The notes beneath the pieces are model-generated. The model ran no database searches and was not told the DNA's origin. It saw only the letters and a program-made list of their open reading frames with translations. The position numbers and the translations under genes are program-made. A stretch of DNA of 64,000 nt from Actinokineospora pegani. Its GTDB lineage: Bacteria > Actinomycetota > Actinomycetes > Mycobacteriales > Pseudonocardiaceae. The DNA lies in NCBI RefSeq assembly GCF_009745975.1, contig NZ_WHOL01000040.1, positions 1 to 64,000 on the forward strand, written 5' to 3'. Below, one piece after another: positions 51,914 through 60,587 of the stretch; position 1 is the first letter of the stretch, and each line of letters begins with the position of its first letter.

Positions 51914-51982
51914 TCAGCGGCCGGTCGACTCCGAGGGGCGGGCGGGCGGGTACGGCGCCACCACAGGGACGTTCATGTCCAT
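51914..51982 (-). CDS. 22-codon ORF with strong ribosome site upstream of RIO kinase
   Basis: An ATG at 51982 is preceded by AGGAGGT (51990-51996 on the minus strand), the best Shine-Dalgarno in the region, and opens 22 codons beginning MDMNVPVVAPYPPARP. The stop lies 57 bases before the RIO kinase start. It may be a leader peptide controlling the kinase gene or a small protein. No family recognised. Confidence 0.45.
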   Translation of the reverse strand: MDMNVPVVAPYPPARPSESTGR

Positions 51983-52083
51983 CGGGCACCTCCTCGGCTC
52001 CGCCGGTGTCTCCGGCTCGGGTCGTACGCGAACAGCATGGCGCGGCGGCCGCACGCCGCGCAATCGATTTAACTCGTCAGGGG

Positions 52084-52824
52084 TCAGTCGATGACCAGTT
52101 CCAGCTCCCGCTCGCCCACGGGCTCCAGCCGCAACCCGGCGGCCCTGGCGGCGGAGACGATGGTCCGCACGGTCCCCGGCTCGCGCGGGGCGGTGGCCAG
52201 CGCGGCGGCCAAGCGGCCCTTGGCGGCCTTGTTGAAGTGGCTGACGCTCTTGCGCCTGCCGCCCGCGTCCTCGGTGACCACCCGCACCGCCACCGCCCGC
52301 GGGACGTCGGCCAGCGCGGCGTAGGCGCCGGACCGCAGGTCGACCACTAGGTCATCCACTGTGGACAGGGTCTTCTCCAGGTCGGCCCGCCAGACCGTCC
52401 GGAGGCCGCCGACCCCGGGCAGCGCCGAGCCGCCGGAGAGTCGGTAGGCCGGGATCGGGTCGCTCGTCCGCACCACCCCGAACAACGCGGAGGCCACGGC
52501 CAGCCGCCTGTCCGCCCGCGCCCGCTGCGCCCTGGTGAACGACCCCGCGCCGAGCGAGTCGTAGAGGACGCCCGTGTAGCGCTCCAGGGCGGGCGCCGTG
52601 GGGGAGGTGAACAGCTCGGCGTTGCGCTCGACCTCATCGGTCTGCCGCTCGGACAGCCCCAGCGCCTGGAGGCTGGCCGGAACGTCGTCGGCGAGGGTCC
52701 GCAGCGCCTCGGTCAGCCTGCGGCGGACCGGGGTGAGTTCGGGGAAGGAGAGCGCCCCGAGGTCCAGGGGGAGGCCATCCCCGCCATCGCTCTTGGTTTC
52801 CGAGGGCGGCAGGAGAACAAGCAC
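52084..52824 (-). CDS. yaaA: YaaA-family peroxide-stress protein
   Basis: A 246-residue DUF328/YaaA protein. It has the conserved N-terminal MLVLLPPSETKSDGGDG, then RYTGVLYDSLGAGSFT, SALFGVVRTSDPIPAYRLSG and KSVSHFNKAAKGRLAAAL, the last being the basic strand region of the family. YaaA in E. coli lowers free iron and binds DNA during peroxide stress; the same role here is by homology. GTG start. Confidence 0.93.
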   Translation of the reverse strand: MLVLLPPSETKSDGGDGLPLDLGALSFPELTPVRRRLTEALRTLADDVPASLQALGLSERQTDEVERNAELFTSPTAPALERYTGVLYDSLGAGSFTRAQRARADRRLAVASALFGVVRTSDPIPAYRLSGGSALPGVGGLRTVWRADLEKTLSTVDDLVVDLRSGAYAALADVPRAVAVRVVTEDAGGRRKSVSHFNKAAKGRLAAALATAPREPGTVRTIVSAARAAGLRLEPVGERELELVID

Positions 52825-52903
52825 GCGGCGAGCCTAGAGAACGGCGGCGGTGCTGTTGTCCCGGGGCCGTGACCTGTGGGGCAGGCCCGGGGGAGGCCGG
52901 GGT

Positions 52904-52933
52904 GGGCCCGCTGCCCTCGCGGGGAGCGGGCCC
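52904..52933 (-). terminator. hairpin after the VOC-protein gene
   Basis: GGGCCCGCT (52904-52912) pairs with AGCGGGCCC (52925-52933) and the interior adds three G-C pairs. It lies 45 bases past the minus-strand stop at 52979. Confidence 0.5.
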
Positions 52934-52978
52934 GGCGGAGCCGCGTCCGGGGAAGCGAGTCGCGGCTCGGGTCGGGGG

Positions 52979-53347
52979 TCAGCCCTCGGTGGGCTGGCCG
53001 ATGCAGAACTCGTTGCCCTCGGGGTCGAGGAGCACCGTCCAGGCCAGGCCCGGGATCTCGTGCTCGTCGACGGCCTTGGCGCCCAGGGCGACCACCCGGG
53101 CGACCTCGCGGTGGCGGTCGTCGGTGTGCAGGTCGAGGTGGAGGCGGTTCTTGCCCTCCTTGACCTCGGCCACCCGCTGCACGGCGAGGTAGGCGGCGGA
53201 GTGCGGCGCCGCCCCCGGCGGGGTCATGGCGATGAAGCTGTCCTCGTAGTTCAGGCTGATCTCCAGGTCGAGGACCTGGGTCCAGAACTCGGCGAGGGCC
53301 GGGGGGTTGATGCTGTCGATGGTCACACCGCTGTGCTGCAAGCTCAT
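52979..53347 (-). CDS. VOC/glyoxalase-like domain protein
   Basis: A 122-residue vicinal-oxygen-chelate protein. The two beta-alpha-beta repeats are seen in SGVTIDSINPPALAEFWTQV and RLHLDLHTDDRHREVARVVA, with VLLDPEGNEFCIGQP at the end as in many actinobacterial members. His and Glu ligands are partly kept. ATG 53347 is favoured over GTG 53377 by family length. Substrate unknown. Confidence 0.87.
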   Translation of the reverse strand: MSLQHSGVTIDSINPPALAEFWTQVLDLEISLNYEDSFIAMTPPGAAPHSAAYLAVQRVAEVKEGKNRLHLDLHTDDRHREVARVVALGAKAVDEHEIPGLAWTVLLDPEGNEFCIGQPTEG

Positions 53348-53395
53348 GCCCGGCAAGGTACTGGCGGGGACCGACAAAACCGCCGCCCGACGCTC

Positions 53396-54634
53396 TCACC
53401 TGGTCGTATAGGTCCAGCCACTCCCGGTTCCCCGGTACAGCGCGACCGGGATCGGGGAGACCCCCTCCCGCATCCGCTCGCGGTAGAGGACGCCCCGGAG
53501 GTGGTCGATCTCGTGGCAGACCAGGCGGGCGATCCCCCGGTCGAACCGGGTGACCCGGGCCTCGCCCGCCAGCGTCTCGTGCGCCACCTCGACGGCGAGC
53601 GGCCGGGGAACGACACCGCGCACGTCGAAGAAGCTGAGACACCCCTCGTGCTGATCGTCGGTCCCGGACGACTCCTCGATCACCCGCGGGTTGAGCGGTG
53701 TGATCGTCTCCGCGCCGGGCGCCCGCACGACCGCCGCGGCGCGCCCGATCCCGATTTGCGGCGCGGCCATCCCCCATCCCCTTGGTGAAGTCGTGTACCC
53801 GCCGCACCCGTTCCACGGCCGCCATGAGCCGGTCGACGACGCGCCGGGCCTCCTCGGCTTCCTCGGGGAGCGTGAACGGCCTGGCGACCTGGCTCAGGAT
53901 CTCGTCGCCCTCCTGGGCGATCCCGAGTCCGCGCATCGTCTCGGAGGGTGAAACCGGCTCTGTGGTGCTCACCGCGTCGGACGCTCGCAGCTTCCACTCC
54001 ATGCGGTAGCGGGCGTGCAGCGACGTTTCCACACCCCAGAGGATGGGATCGAGTTCGTCCGGGAATTCGACGGCCATGCTGAGCCGCCGGGCGGGCAGTC
54101 GAACAGCCCGCTGCCACCACGGCCCCACTTGTGCCCCGGGACGTCGTAGGTGTACTCGATCAACGCGGATTCACCTGGGTAGAGGGGGAATTTGGCCCCA
54201 TCGTTCTCGAACAGGAGCCAGACCTCTTTGAACGCGTCCTGGTCGTCTTTCACCCGCCAAGACATTTTCTCTCCGCGAGAGGTCGCGGCCGGGACGATCT
54301 CAGGCCAGGTCAAGGGGTCATCCCGGTACAGCAGGGCGGGTCGCCCGCGTCGCCAGGAAACCGGTCGACCGCGATGCGGATCAAACACGACTTGCAGATC
54401 GCGCCATCTCCGGACGAGCGCGCCGCCCGCCAGGAGATTCCGGTCCGCTCCCTCAGCGAAAGCAAGACTCGGGACCACAGTGCCTCGTTCGACTTTGCTG
54501 ACGTAGGAAGGGTCTTAACCAACTGCCCGCGCCAGTGCCTTCTGCGATCGCCCAGCACCCGCGCGCAAGCGTCGCAGTTCGGTGATGAACGCGCCCTGTG
54601 CGTCATTCCCGTCGTCGGCCGCCTTGCCGCTCAT
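53396..54634 (-). pseudogene. decayed XRE-HTH/peptide-deformylase fusion gene
   Basis: Minus-strand pieces in order are an XRE helix-turn-helix (AFITELRRLRAGAGRSQKAL, then an in-frame TAA at 54515-54517, then DPSYVSKVERGTVVPSLAF), a middle domain (RDDPLTWPEIVP, DAFKEVWLLFENDGAKFPLY, then in another frame RAVRLPARRLSMAVEFPDEL), and a deformylase domain. The last reads VHDFTKGMG, shifts by one in a G5 run at 53771-53775, then MAAPQIGIG, EGCLSFFDVRG and HEIDHLRG. Further deletions are evident. The metal site itself (Cys, HExxH) survives. Such HTH-deformylase fusions exist in actinomycetes; this copy is dead. Confidence 0.8.
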
Positions 54635-54753
54635 GTGTCCCCAGACCTCATCACGTGAATGGAATGAACCGGGTGTGATCGCGGATCAACCCAGCGTCCA
54701 CCCGCGCGGCCCTCTCGGTCGCGACCGCCGTCCTGGCCGACTTCGCCCGCGCC

Positions 54754-54945
54754 GTGCGGACACTTGTCGAAGACCCCGGTTCCCGCATCGACCCTGTTCA
54801 GGAAACCAAGTTCGACGACCTGCTCCGCGTGGCCCGCACCGCGGGCGCCTCGCTCGCAGACGGGGAGATCGATCCAGGGCACCTCGACGACTTCAACGCG
54901 GTCGTGTCGGCGATATCGCGGTCGCGCGGGCGGGCCGTGGCCTGA
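54754..54945 (+). CDS. small hypothetical protein or 3' fragment
   Basis: A 63-codon frame from GTG 54754 encodes an acidic helical peptide ([35 protein letters not shown]). The same frame is open upstream to about 54679 with good codon bias but no start, so this may be the tail of a truncated gene lying against the pseudogene. No family recognised. Confidence 0.4.
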   Translation: MRTLVEDPGSRIDPVQETKFDDLLRVARTAGASLADGEIDPGHLDDFNAVVSAISRSRGRAVA

Positions 54946-55045
54946 CCCCGGCGCGGGTCGTCTACCTCGCGACAACCCGAATGCGCAGGCCGGGGGCCGG
55001 TCACTACCCTCTACAAGCACCATTCCCGCGCTCGAGGAGCCCACC

Positions 55046-56794
55046 GTGATCACCAGGATGTCGTCGTTGTTCCTGCGCACCCTGCGCGAGGACCCGGCGG
55101 ACGCGGAGGTGCCCAGCCACAAGCTGCTGGTGCGCGCCGGGTACGTCCGCCGCGTGGCTCCGGGCGGGTACTCGTGGCTGCCGCTGGGGCTGCGGGTGCT
55201 GCGCAACGTCGAGCGGGTCGTGCGCGAGGAGATGGACGCCATCGGCGCCCAGGAGATCCAGTTCCCGGCGCTGCTGCCCAAGGAGCCTTACGAGGCCACC
55301 AACCGGTGGACCGAGTACGGGCCCAACCTGTTCCGGCTCAAGGACCGCAAGGGCGCGGACTACCTGCTCGGACCCACCCACGAGGAGCTGTTCACCCTCA
55401 CGGTCAAGGGCGAGTACTCGTCCTACAAGGACTACCCGGTCACGCTGTACCAGATCCAGACCAAGTACCGGGACGAGGCGCGGCCCCGGGCGGGCATCCT
55501 GCGCGGCCGCGAGTTCGTCATGAAGGACTCGTACTCCTTCGACCTCGACGACGAGGGGCTGTCGGCCTCCTACCAGGCGCACCGCGACGCCTACATCAAG
55601 ATCTTCGACCGGTTGGGCGTCGAGTACGTCATCTGCTCGGCCACCTCGGGGGCGATGGGCGGCTCGGCGTCGGAGGAGTTCCTGGCGGTGGCGCCCACCG
55701 GCGAGGACACCTTCGTGCGCAGCACCGGCTCGGACTACGCGGCCAACGTCGAGGCCGTGGTGACCCCCGCGCCCCCGGCCCGCCCGCTGGAGGGCCTGCC
55801 CGCGTCCCAGGTGCACCACACCCCGGCCACCCCGACCATCGACACGCTGGTCGCCTTCCTCAACGGCGCGGGCCTCGGCCGGGAGTTCACCGCCGCGGAC
55901 ACCCTCAAGAACGTCCTGCTCAAGACCCGCCAGCCCGGTGCGAAGGAGTGGGAGCTGCTGGGCGTCGGCGTGCCCGGCGACCGCGAGGTGGACCAGAAGC
56001 GCCTGGAGGCGTCGCTGGAGCCCGCTGAGGTCGCGCTGCTCGACGACGCCGACTTCGCCAGGAACCCGTTCCTGGTCAAGGGCTACATCGGGCCGAAGGC
56101 GCTGCTCGACAACGGCGTGCGCTACCTGGTCGACCCGCGGGTGGTCACCGGCACCGCCTGGGTGACCGGCGCGGACACCGCCGACCACCACGTGGTCGAC
56201 CTGGTCGCGGGCCGCGACTTCACCCCGGATGGCACGATCGAGGCCGCCGAGGTGCGCGCGGGCGACCCCGCCCCGGACGGCACCGGCACCCTGGTCGCCG
56301 CGCGCGGCATCGAGATCGGCCACATCTTCCAGCTCGGCCGCAAGTACGCCGACGCGTTCGGCCTCGACGCCCTCGGCGCGGACTCCAAGCCCATCCGGAT
56401 CACCATGGGCTCCTACGGCATCGGCGTGTCCCGGCTCGTCGCGGTGCTGGCCGAGCAGCTCTTCGACGACCAGGGCCTGAACTGGCCGCGCGAGATCTCG
56501 CCGTTCGACCTGCACGTGGTCGTCGCGGGCAAGGACGAGGCGCTCAAGGCAGGCGGCGAGGACCTGGCCGCGAAGCTGGACGCCGAGGGCCTGTCGGTGC
56601 TGCTGGACGACCGGTCGACCTCGCCCGGTGTGAAGTTCAAGGACGCGGAGCTGGTCGGCGTGCCGACCATCGTCGTGGTCGGCCGCGGCCTGGCCAACGG
56701 CGTCGTCGAGGTCAAGGACCGGCGCAGCGGCGAGCGGGTCGAGGTGCCCGTCGCCGAGGTCGTCGACCACCTCAAGGGCCTCGTGCGGGGCTGA
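55046..56794 (+). CDS. proS: proline--tRNA ligase
   Basis: A 582-residue bacterial-type prolyl-tRNA synthetase with the editing (INS) domain between class II motifs 2 and 3. Seen are [20 protein letters not shown] (motif 1 region), [20 protein letters not shown] (motif 2), [15 protein letters not shown] and [12 protein letters not shown] in the insert, [20 protein letters not shown] (motif 3) and the anticodon domain [23 protein letters not shown] 55046 follows GAGGAG at 55034-55039. TACCCT (55005-55010) may be its -10. Confidence 0.97.
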   Translation: MITRMSSLFLRTLREDPADAEVPSHKLLVRAGYVRRVAPGGYSWLPLGLRVLRNVERVVREEMDAIGAQEIQFPALLPKEPYEATNRWTEYGPNLFRLKDRKGADYLLGPTHEELFTLTVKGEYSSYKDYPVTLYQIQTKYRDEARPRAGILRGREFVMKDSYSFDLDDEGLSASYQAHRDAYIKIFDRLGVEYVICSATSGAMGGSASEEFLAVAPTGEDTFVRSTGSDYAANVEAVVTPAPPARPLEGLPASQVHHTPATPTIDTLVAFLNGAGLGREFTAADTLKNVLLKTRQPGAKEWELLGVGVPGDREVDQKRLEASLEPAEVALLDDADFARNPFLVKGYIGPKALLDNGVRYLVDPRVVTGTAWVTGADTADHHVVDLVAGRDFTPDGTIEAAEVRAGDPAPDGTGTLVAARGIEIGHIFQLGRKYADAFGLDALGADSKPIRITMGSYGIGVSRLVAVLAEQLFDDQGLNWPREISPFDLHVVVAGKDEALKAGGEDLAAKLDAEGLSVLLDDRSTSPGVKFKDAELVGVPTIVVVGRGLANGVVEVKDRRSGERVEVPVAEVVDHLKGLVRG

Positions 56795-56802
56795 CCCGGA
56801 CA

Positions 56803-56848
56803 ACGGTGAAGGGGCGGGCCCACCAAGGTGGACCCGCCCCTTCACCGT
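56803..56848. terminator. terminator between convergent proS and the next gene
   Basis: A 22-bp stem with a single mismatch (56803-56824 with 56827-56848) and a 2-base centre lies directly after proS and just before the stop of the opposing gene, so it can serve both. Confidence 0.8.
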
Positions 56849-56855
56849 CTGGCCG

Positions 56856-57827
56856 TCAGCCCTCGTAGGGCCGGATGCTCTGGATGATCTTCGTGACCAC
56901 GTCGTCGGGCAGCGCGTCCGGCGTGCCCTGGTCGTGGTAGAGCATGAACAGCATCGTGTTCTCGCCGTTCTTGAACGCCACCGTGGTGAACTTGACGGTG
57001 GGCGACGGGCACTCGCCCGGCTGGTCCACCGTCATGACCGCCGTCGCCGTCACCGCCTCGATCTTGCCCGCGGCCACCTTGGTGGGGGACGGATCGGAGA
57101 ACTGCACCGGGGCCTTGGAGTCGTCCGGGTTGAGCGAGGCGGCCTCGGCGAACAGCTTCACGCCGTTGACCGCGGCCCGCTCGACTTCGATCTGGCCCGC
57201 CGTGACGAACCCGGCGTTGCCCCGGTTGGAGCCCTTCACCGCCGTGCACGCGTCCGGCTTGTAGGTGGTGACGCCGTGCATGACCGCGGTGGGCTTGCCC
57301 TCGTTGTCGGCGAACCCGACGATCGTGTCCGGGGTGGCGACCTTCCAGTCCTTGGGGACGTCGTAGGCGACACCCTCCTTGTGGGACAGCACGCCCTGCC
57401 AGCCGGTCACCACCGACTCGACCAGGATGTCCTCGACGTTGCTCGGCGTGGACGGCCGCGAGGACGAGGTCGGCCTGCTCGTCGACCCGCGGCTGGACGA
57501 GGTGGTCTCCGGCGCCCGCTGCGAGCTGCTCGGCCCGGGGGCCGCCACGGGCTCGTCCCCGCCCCTGTTGATCAGCAGCAGCGTCGCCACCCCGCCGATC
57601 GCCACGACCAGCACGACCACCGCGACGACGATCCACGGCGTGCGGTCGGACTTGGGCGGGCCCGGGGGCGGCGGCTGCTGGTACATGCCGAAGCCCTGGT
57701 AGGACTGCTGGTACTGCTGGTCACCCTGGGGGTGCCCCTGCTGGTACGGGGCGGGTTGACCGGTCACCGGGTCCACTTGGTACTGCGGCTGCGGCTCCTG
57801 CCAGTACGGACCCCCTGGGGTGCTCAT
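56856..57827 (-). CDS. membrane-anchored extracytoplasmic protein, Gln/Pro-rich N-terminus
   Basis: A 323-residue protein with a Tyr/Gln/Pro-rich cytoplasmic start (QVDPVTGQPAPYQQGHPQGD), one transmembrane helix (TPWIVVAVVVLVVAIGGVA), a Ser/Thr linker (TTSSSRGSTSRPTSSSRPST) and an external domain (GVAYDVPKDWKVATPDTIVG, FAEAASLNPDDSKAPVQFSD). The plan is shared with the proteins encoded at 58591 and 59322. Its start overlaps the HAD gene stop as ATGA. Function unknown. Confidence 0.8.
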   Translation of the reverse strand: MSTPGGPYWQEPQPQYQVDPVTGQPAPYQQGHPQGDQQYQQSYQGFGMYQQPPPPGPPKSDRTPWIVVAVVVLVVAIGGVATLLLINRGGDEPVAAPGPSSSQRAPETTSSSRGSTSRPTSSSRPSTPSNVEDILVESVVTGWQGVLSHKEGVAYDVPKDWKVATPDTIVGFADNEGKPTAVMHGVTTYKPDACTAVKGSNRGNAGFVTAGQIEVERAAVNGVKLFAEAASLNPDDSKAPVQFSDPSPTKVAAGKIEAVTATAVMTVDQPGECPSPTVKFTTVAFKNGENTMLFMLYHDQGTPDALPDDVVTKIIQSIRPYEG

Positions 57828-58579
57828 GCCCCAGACCGTAGTTCACCCGGGCGGGCGCCGGTCGGGGAGTCGCCGGTACCCAGCAGCCCGGACAGCACGG
57901 CCGTGGTGTGGGACAGGTCGGGGAAGACCACCTGCGCGCCCGCGGCGGCCAGCTCGTCGACGCTGCTGCGCCCGGTCGCCACCCCCACCGCCACCGCGCC
58001 GTGCGCCACCGCCCCGGCCACGTCCAGCGGCGTGTCGCCGACGACGACCACCCGCTCCGGCCGCCGCCCGTACTTGTCGGCCACCGCGGCCACGGCGTGC
58101 TCGACGAGCACGTGCCGGTCGACCGAGAGCGCGCCGTAGCCGCCCACCGCCAGGTCGAGGTGGGTGTGCAGGCCCAGCGGGGCCAGCTTCACCTCGGCCA
58201 GCTCCGGCAGGTTGCCGGTGACCAGCGTCTGCACCACCGACGGCTCCGCGGCCAGCGCCGCGAGGACCTCCGGGACGCCGGGCAGCACCCGCCCGCGCTC
58301 GGCCATCGTGGACCGCCCCCGCTCGGCGATGCGCACCAGCGCCGCGTACAGCGCCTCGACGTGCTCCTCGGTCCAGTCGACGTCGTTGGCCTCCAGCACG
58401 CCGATCGCCAGACCGCGCTCGGTGCGGCCGGGCCAGGGCGGTGACTGGGCCATCTCGACCCCGACGACGTCGGCGAGCGCCTCGGCGTACCAGACCTTGC
58501 CGAGTCCGCTGTAGTCCACGAGGGTCAGGTCGACGTCCCACAGGACGGCGGTGGTGGGGCTTGGCTGCACGAAGCCCAT
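57824..58579 (-). CDS. HAD-superfamily phosphatase
   Basis: A 251-residue haloacid-dehalogenase hydrolase. Motif I is LWDVDLTLVDYSGLGK (DxD), motif II VQTLVTGNLPELAEVK and motif IV VVVGDTPLDVAGAVAHGA. A helical cap lies between motifs I and II. Phosphoglycolate phosphatase-like activity is typical but not specific. ATG 58579 was chosen at the domain edge. It sits within the cluster of extracytoplasmic proteins and is coupled to the one downstream. Confidence 0.9.
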   Translation of the reverse strand: MGFVQPSPTTAVLWDVDLTLVDYSGLGKVWYAEALADVVGVEMAQSPPWPGRTERGLAIGVLEANDVDWTEEHVEALYAALVRIAERGRSTMAERGRVLPGVPEVLAALAAEPSVVQTLVTGNLPELAEVKLAPLGLHTHLDLAVGGYGALSVDRHVLVEHAVAAVADKYGRRPERVVVVGDTPLDVAGAVAHGAVAVGVATGRSSVDELAAAGAQVVFPDLSHTTAVLSGLLGTGDSPTGARPGELRSGA

Positions 58580-58590
58580 CCTGGCACGGG

Positions 58591-59325
58591 TCAGGAGGGG
58601 CGGGCGCTGTCGGCGATGGCGGCCACGGCCGCGCCGTCGAGCACCGCCGGGTCGGCGGGGCCGCCCTCGACGTCGCCGTTGGCCACGACGAAGCCCAGCC
58701 GCCCGCCGAGGTCGAGCACGGTGACCGCGATCAGGCCCCTGGTGCTCATGCAGGCGTTGCCCGAGGTGGTGACGACGGCCTCCACCCGCACGCCGTCGAC
58801 GCCCGCGCCGTCCGCGCGCGAGCGGGTGACGGGCTTGGGCGTGCCCACCTCCACCCGCACGCTGCTCGCCGAGGAGTAGCCGTCGACCCCCACCGCGTGC
58901 GCGATGTCGGTGGCCACCTGGTTGATCTCGCCCGGCCGCGCGACGCCGCTGCCCGCGAAGCCCCGGTTGTAGGACTCGCCCGCGCACTCGTAAGCGCCCG
59001 CCGTCGCGTACGAGGTGATCGGGGTGCCCAGGGACTTGAGCACGACCGGGTCCGCGCCGTCGGCGACGTCCCAGTCGACGGGGACGGTGAACGCGATGCG
59101 GCCGGTGAGGTTGTCGACGAGCTCGCCCCCCGGCGTGGTGGCCGCGGTCGTCGGCGGGGGAGCGGGGGCCGGTCCGCCGGCGGCGGGGGCGCGGTCGAGG
59201 ACGAGGAAGGTGGCCGCCCCGCCGCCGAGCACCACCGCCGCGACGACCGCGGCGATGACCGGCCCGCGCCCGCGCGGCTCCTGGAACGCGCCGAGACCCT
59301 GGTAACCGCCGCCCGGGTAGCTCAT
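58591..59325 (-). CDS. membrane-anchored extracytoplasmic protein, paralogue 1
   Basis: A 244-residue protein with a Gly-rich N-terminus (MSYPGGGYQGLGAFQEPRG), one transmembrane helix (VIAAVVAAVVLGGGAATFLV), a Pro/Ala linker and an external domain. It shares the motif YECAGESYNRGFAGSGVA with the next protein's YLCQGAEYGRAFSGSGVA, showing duplication. Its ATG overlaps that gene's stop as ATGA. Function unknown. Confidence 0.8.
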   Translation of the reverse strand: MSYPGGGYQGLGAFQEPRGRGPVIAAVVAAVVLGGGAATFLVLDRAPAAGGPAPAPPPTTAATTPGGELVDNLTGRIAFTVPVDWDVADGADPVVLKSLGTPITSYATAGAYECAGESYNRGFAGSGVARPGEINQVATDIAHAVGVDGYSSASSVRVEVGTPKPVTRSRADGAGVDGVRVEAVVTTSGNACMSTRGLIAVTVLDLGGRLGFVVANGDVEGGPADPAVLDGAAVAAIADSARPS

Positions 59326-60026
59326 CGACGTGGCCGGACGCTGTCGGTGATCTTCTTCAGGTCCGCCTGCGCCACCGGCTCCGGGCCCCGGGCCCGACCC
59401 GCCTCGGTGTCGGTCGCCACGACCACCACCCCCGTGCCCGCCGGGGTCGCCAGCGCCACCACCGTCACCGTCCCGCGCGACCCCACGCACTGGTCACCGG
59501 ACTCGGCCGCCTCGGCGTCGGCGCGCACCAGCACCCCGCGCGCCCCGTCGCGCACCACCGGAGTGGCCCGCGACACGGTCACCCGCGCGGTCTGGCTGGC
59601 GTCGCTGTACTGGTCGGCGGCGATGGCCGCGGCCAGCTCGGACGCCGCGCGCTCCGGGGGGCCTGCGGCCACCCCGCTGCCGCTGAACGCCCGCCCGTAC
59701 TCCGCGCCCTGGCAGAGGTAGGTCCCGTAGTCGGCGAGGCGTCCCAGCCGCACGCCGCTCGACGATTCCAGCGACTGGTCGTCCTCGGCCAGCACCCAGT
59801 CCCCGGGCACCTCGTAGGACAGCCGCGCCCGCGGGTCCAGCACGACCCGCCAGCCCTGGTTGACCGGGACCTCCGGCGCGGCCTCGCGGGTCCTGGTCGA
59901 GGCGACCGACGTCGCGCTGGGCAGGTCGCCGGAGTCGGGCCCGGCGGGCGACAGCACGCCGACGACGGCGAACGCGCCCGCCACGAGCACCAACGCCCCA
60001 GTCGCCACCGCCATCCGCCCGCGCAC
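59322..60026 (-). CDS. membrane-anchored extracytoplasmic protein, paralogue 2
   Basis: A 234-residue protein starting with a transmembrane or signal helix (VATGALVLVAGAFAVVGVLS) and an external domain with LSYEVPGDWVLAEDDQSLES, the shared YLCQGAEYGRAFSGSGVA and GDQCVGSRGTVTVVALATPA. The two cysteines in the mature part could form a disulphide. GTG 60026 or ATG 60014 may start it. It is the first gene of the four-gene group reading to 56856. Confidence 0.78.
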   Translation of the reverse strand: MRGRMAVATGALVLVAGAFAVVGVLSPAGPDSGDLPSATSVASTRTREAAPEVPVNQGWRVVLDPRARLSYEVPGDWVLAEDDQSLESSSGVRLGRLADYGTYLCQGAEYGRAFSGSGVAAGPPERAASELAAAIAADQYSDASQTARVTVSRATPVVRDGARGVLVRADAEAAESGDQCVGSRGTVTVVALATPAGTGVVVVATDTEAGRARGPEPVAQADLKKITDSVRPRR

Positions 60027-60154
60027 CGGCCGAACTTAGCGCAGCGCCCTTGGATACCCCTCTGCACAAGCCCCCACCACACCCCACAAACAAGCCGGTC
60101 TCGTGGAGTTACACACTCCGCGGCCCCACGGGACAGGCCCCACCAGCTCCCAGG

Positions 60155-60565
60155 TCAGCCCGCGAGGAAGCTCAGCCGCACCCGCCGCACCGGGTTGTCG
60201 ACGTTGGTGTCGACCAGGCAGATCGACTGCCAGGTGCCCAGCGCCAGAGCGCCGCCGAGCACCGGGATCGTGGCGTAGGGCGGGACCAGGCCGGGCAGCA
60301 CGTGGTCGCGGCCGTGCCCCGGGGTGCCGTGCCGGTGCCGCCAGCGGTCGTCGGCCGGGAGCAGGTCGCGCAGGGCGGCCAGCAGGTCGTCGTCGCTGCC
60401 CGCGCCGGTCTCGATGACGGCCAGACCCGCGGTGGCGTGCGGCACCCACACGTTGAGCAGCCCGTCCACCGCGCCCGCGGCGGACAGGAAGCGCGCGCAC
60501 CGGTCGGTCAGGTCGTGGACGACCTCGGTGCCGCCGGTCCGAATCTCGATCTCCTCGCTGTGCAC
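60155..60565 (-). CDS. yjbQ: YjbQ/UPF0047 family protein
   Basis: A 136-residue protein of the YjbQ family. It contains GLLNVWVPHATAGLAVIETG and RHRHGTPGHGRDHVLPGLVP, the latter holding the conserved His/Asp cluster, and ends GTWQSICLVDTNVDNPVRRV. Members have been linked to thiamin-phosphate-synthase-like activity in vitro, but the true role is uncertain. The GTG start is divergent from the aminotransferase gene with 22 bases between. Confidence 0.92.
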   Translation of the reverse strand: MHSEEIEIRTGGTEVVHDLTDRCARFLSAAGAVDGLLNVWVPHATAGLAVIETGAGSDDDLLAALRDLLPADDRWRHRHGTPGHGRDHVLPGLVPPYATIPVLGGALALGTWQSICLVDTNVDNPVRRVRLSFLAG

Positions 60566-60575
60566 CGGGCCACCG

Positions 60576-60581
60576 TATGGT
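60576..60581 (+). promoter_or_regulatory. -10 for a leaderless aminotransferase mRNA
   Basis: TATGGT ends 6 bases before GTG 60588, the same spacing as at the HIT and MarR genes. The gap to the divergent yjbQ start is only 22 bases. Confidence 0.5.
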
Positions 60582-60587
60582 GAACCG

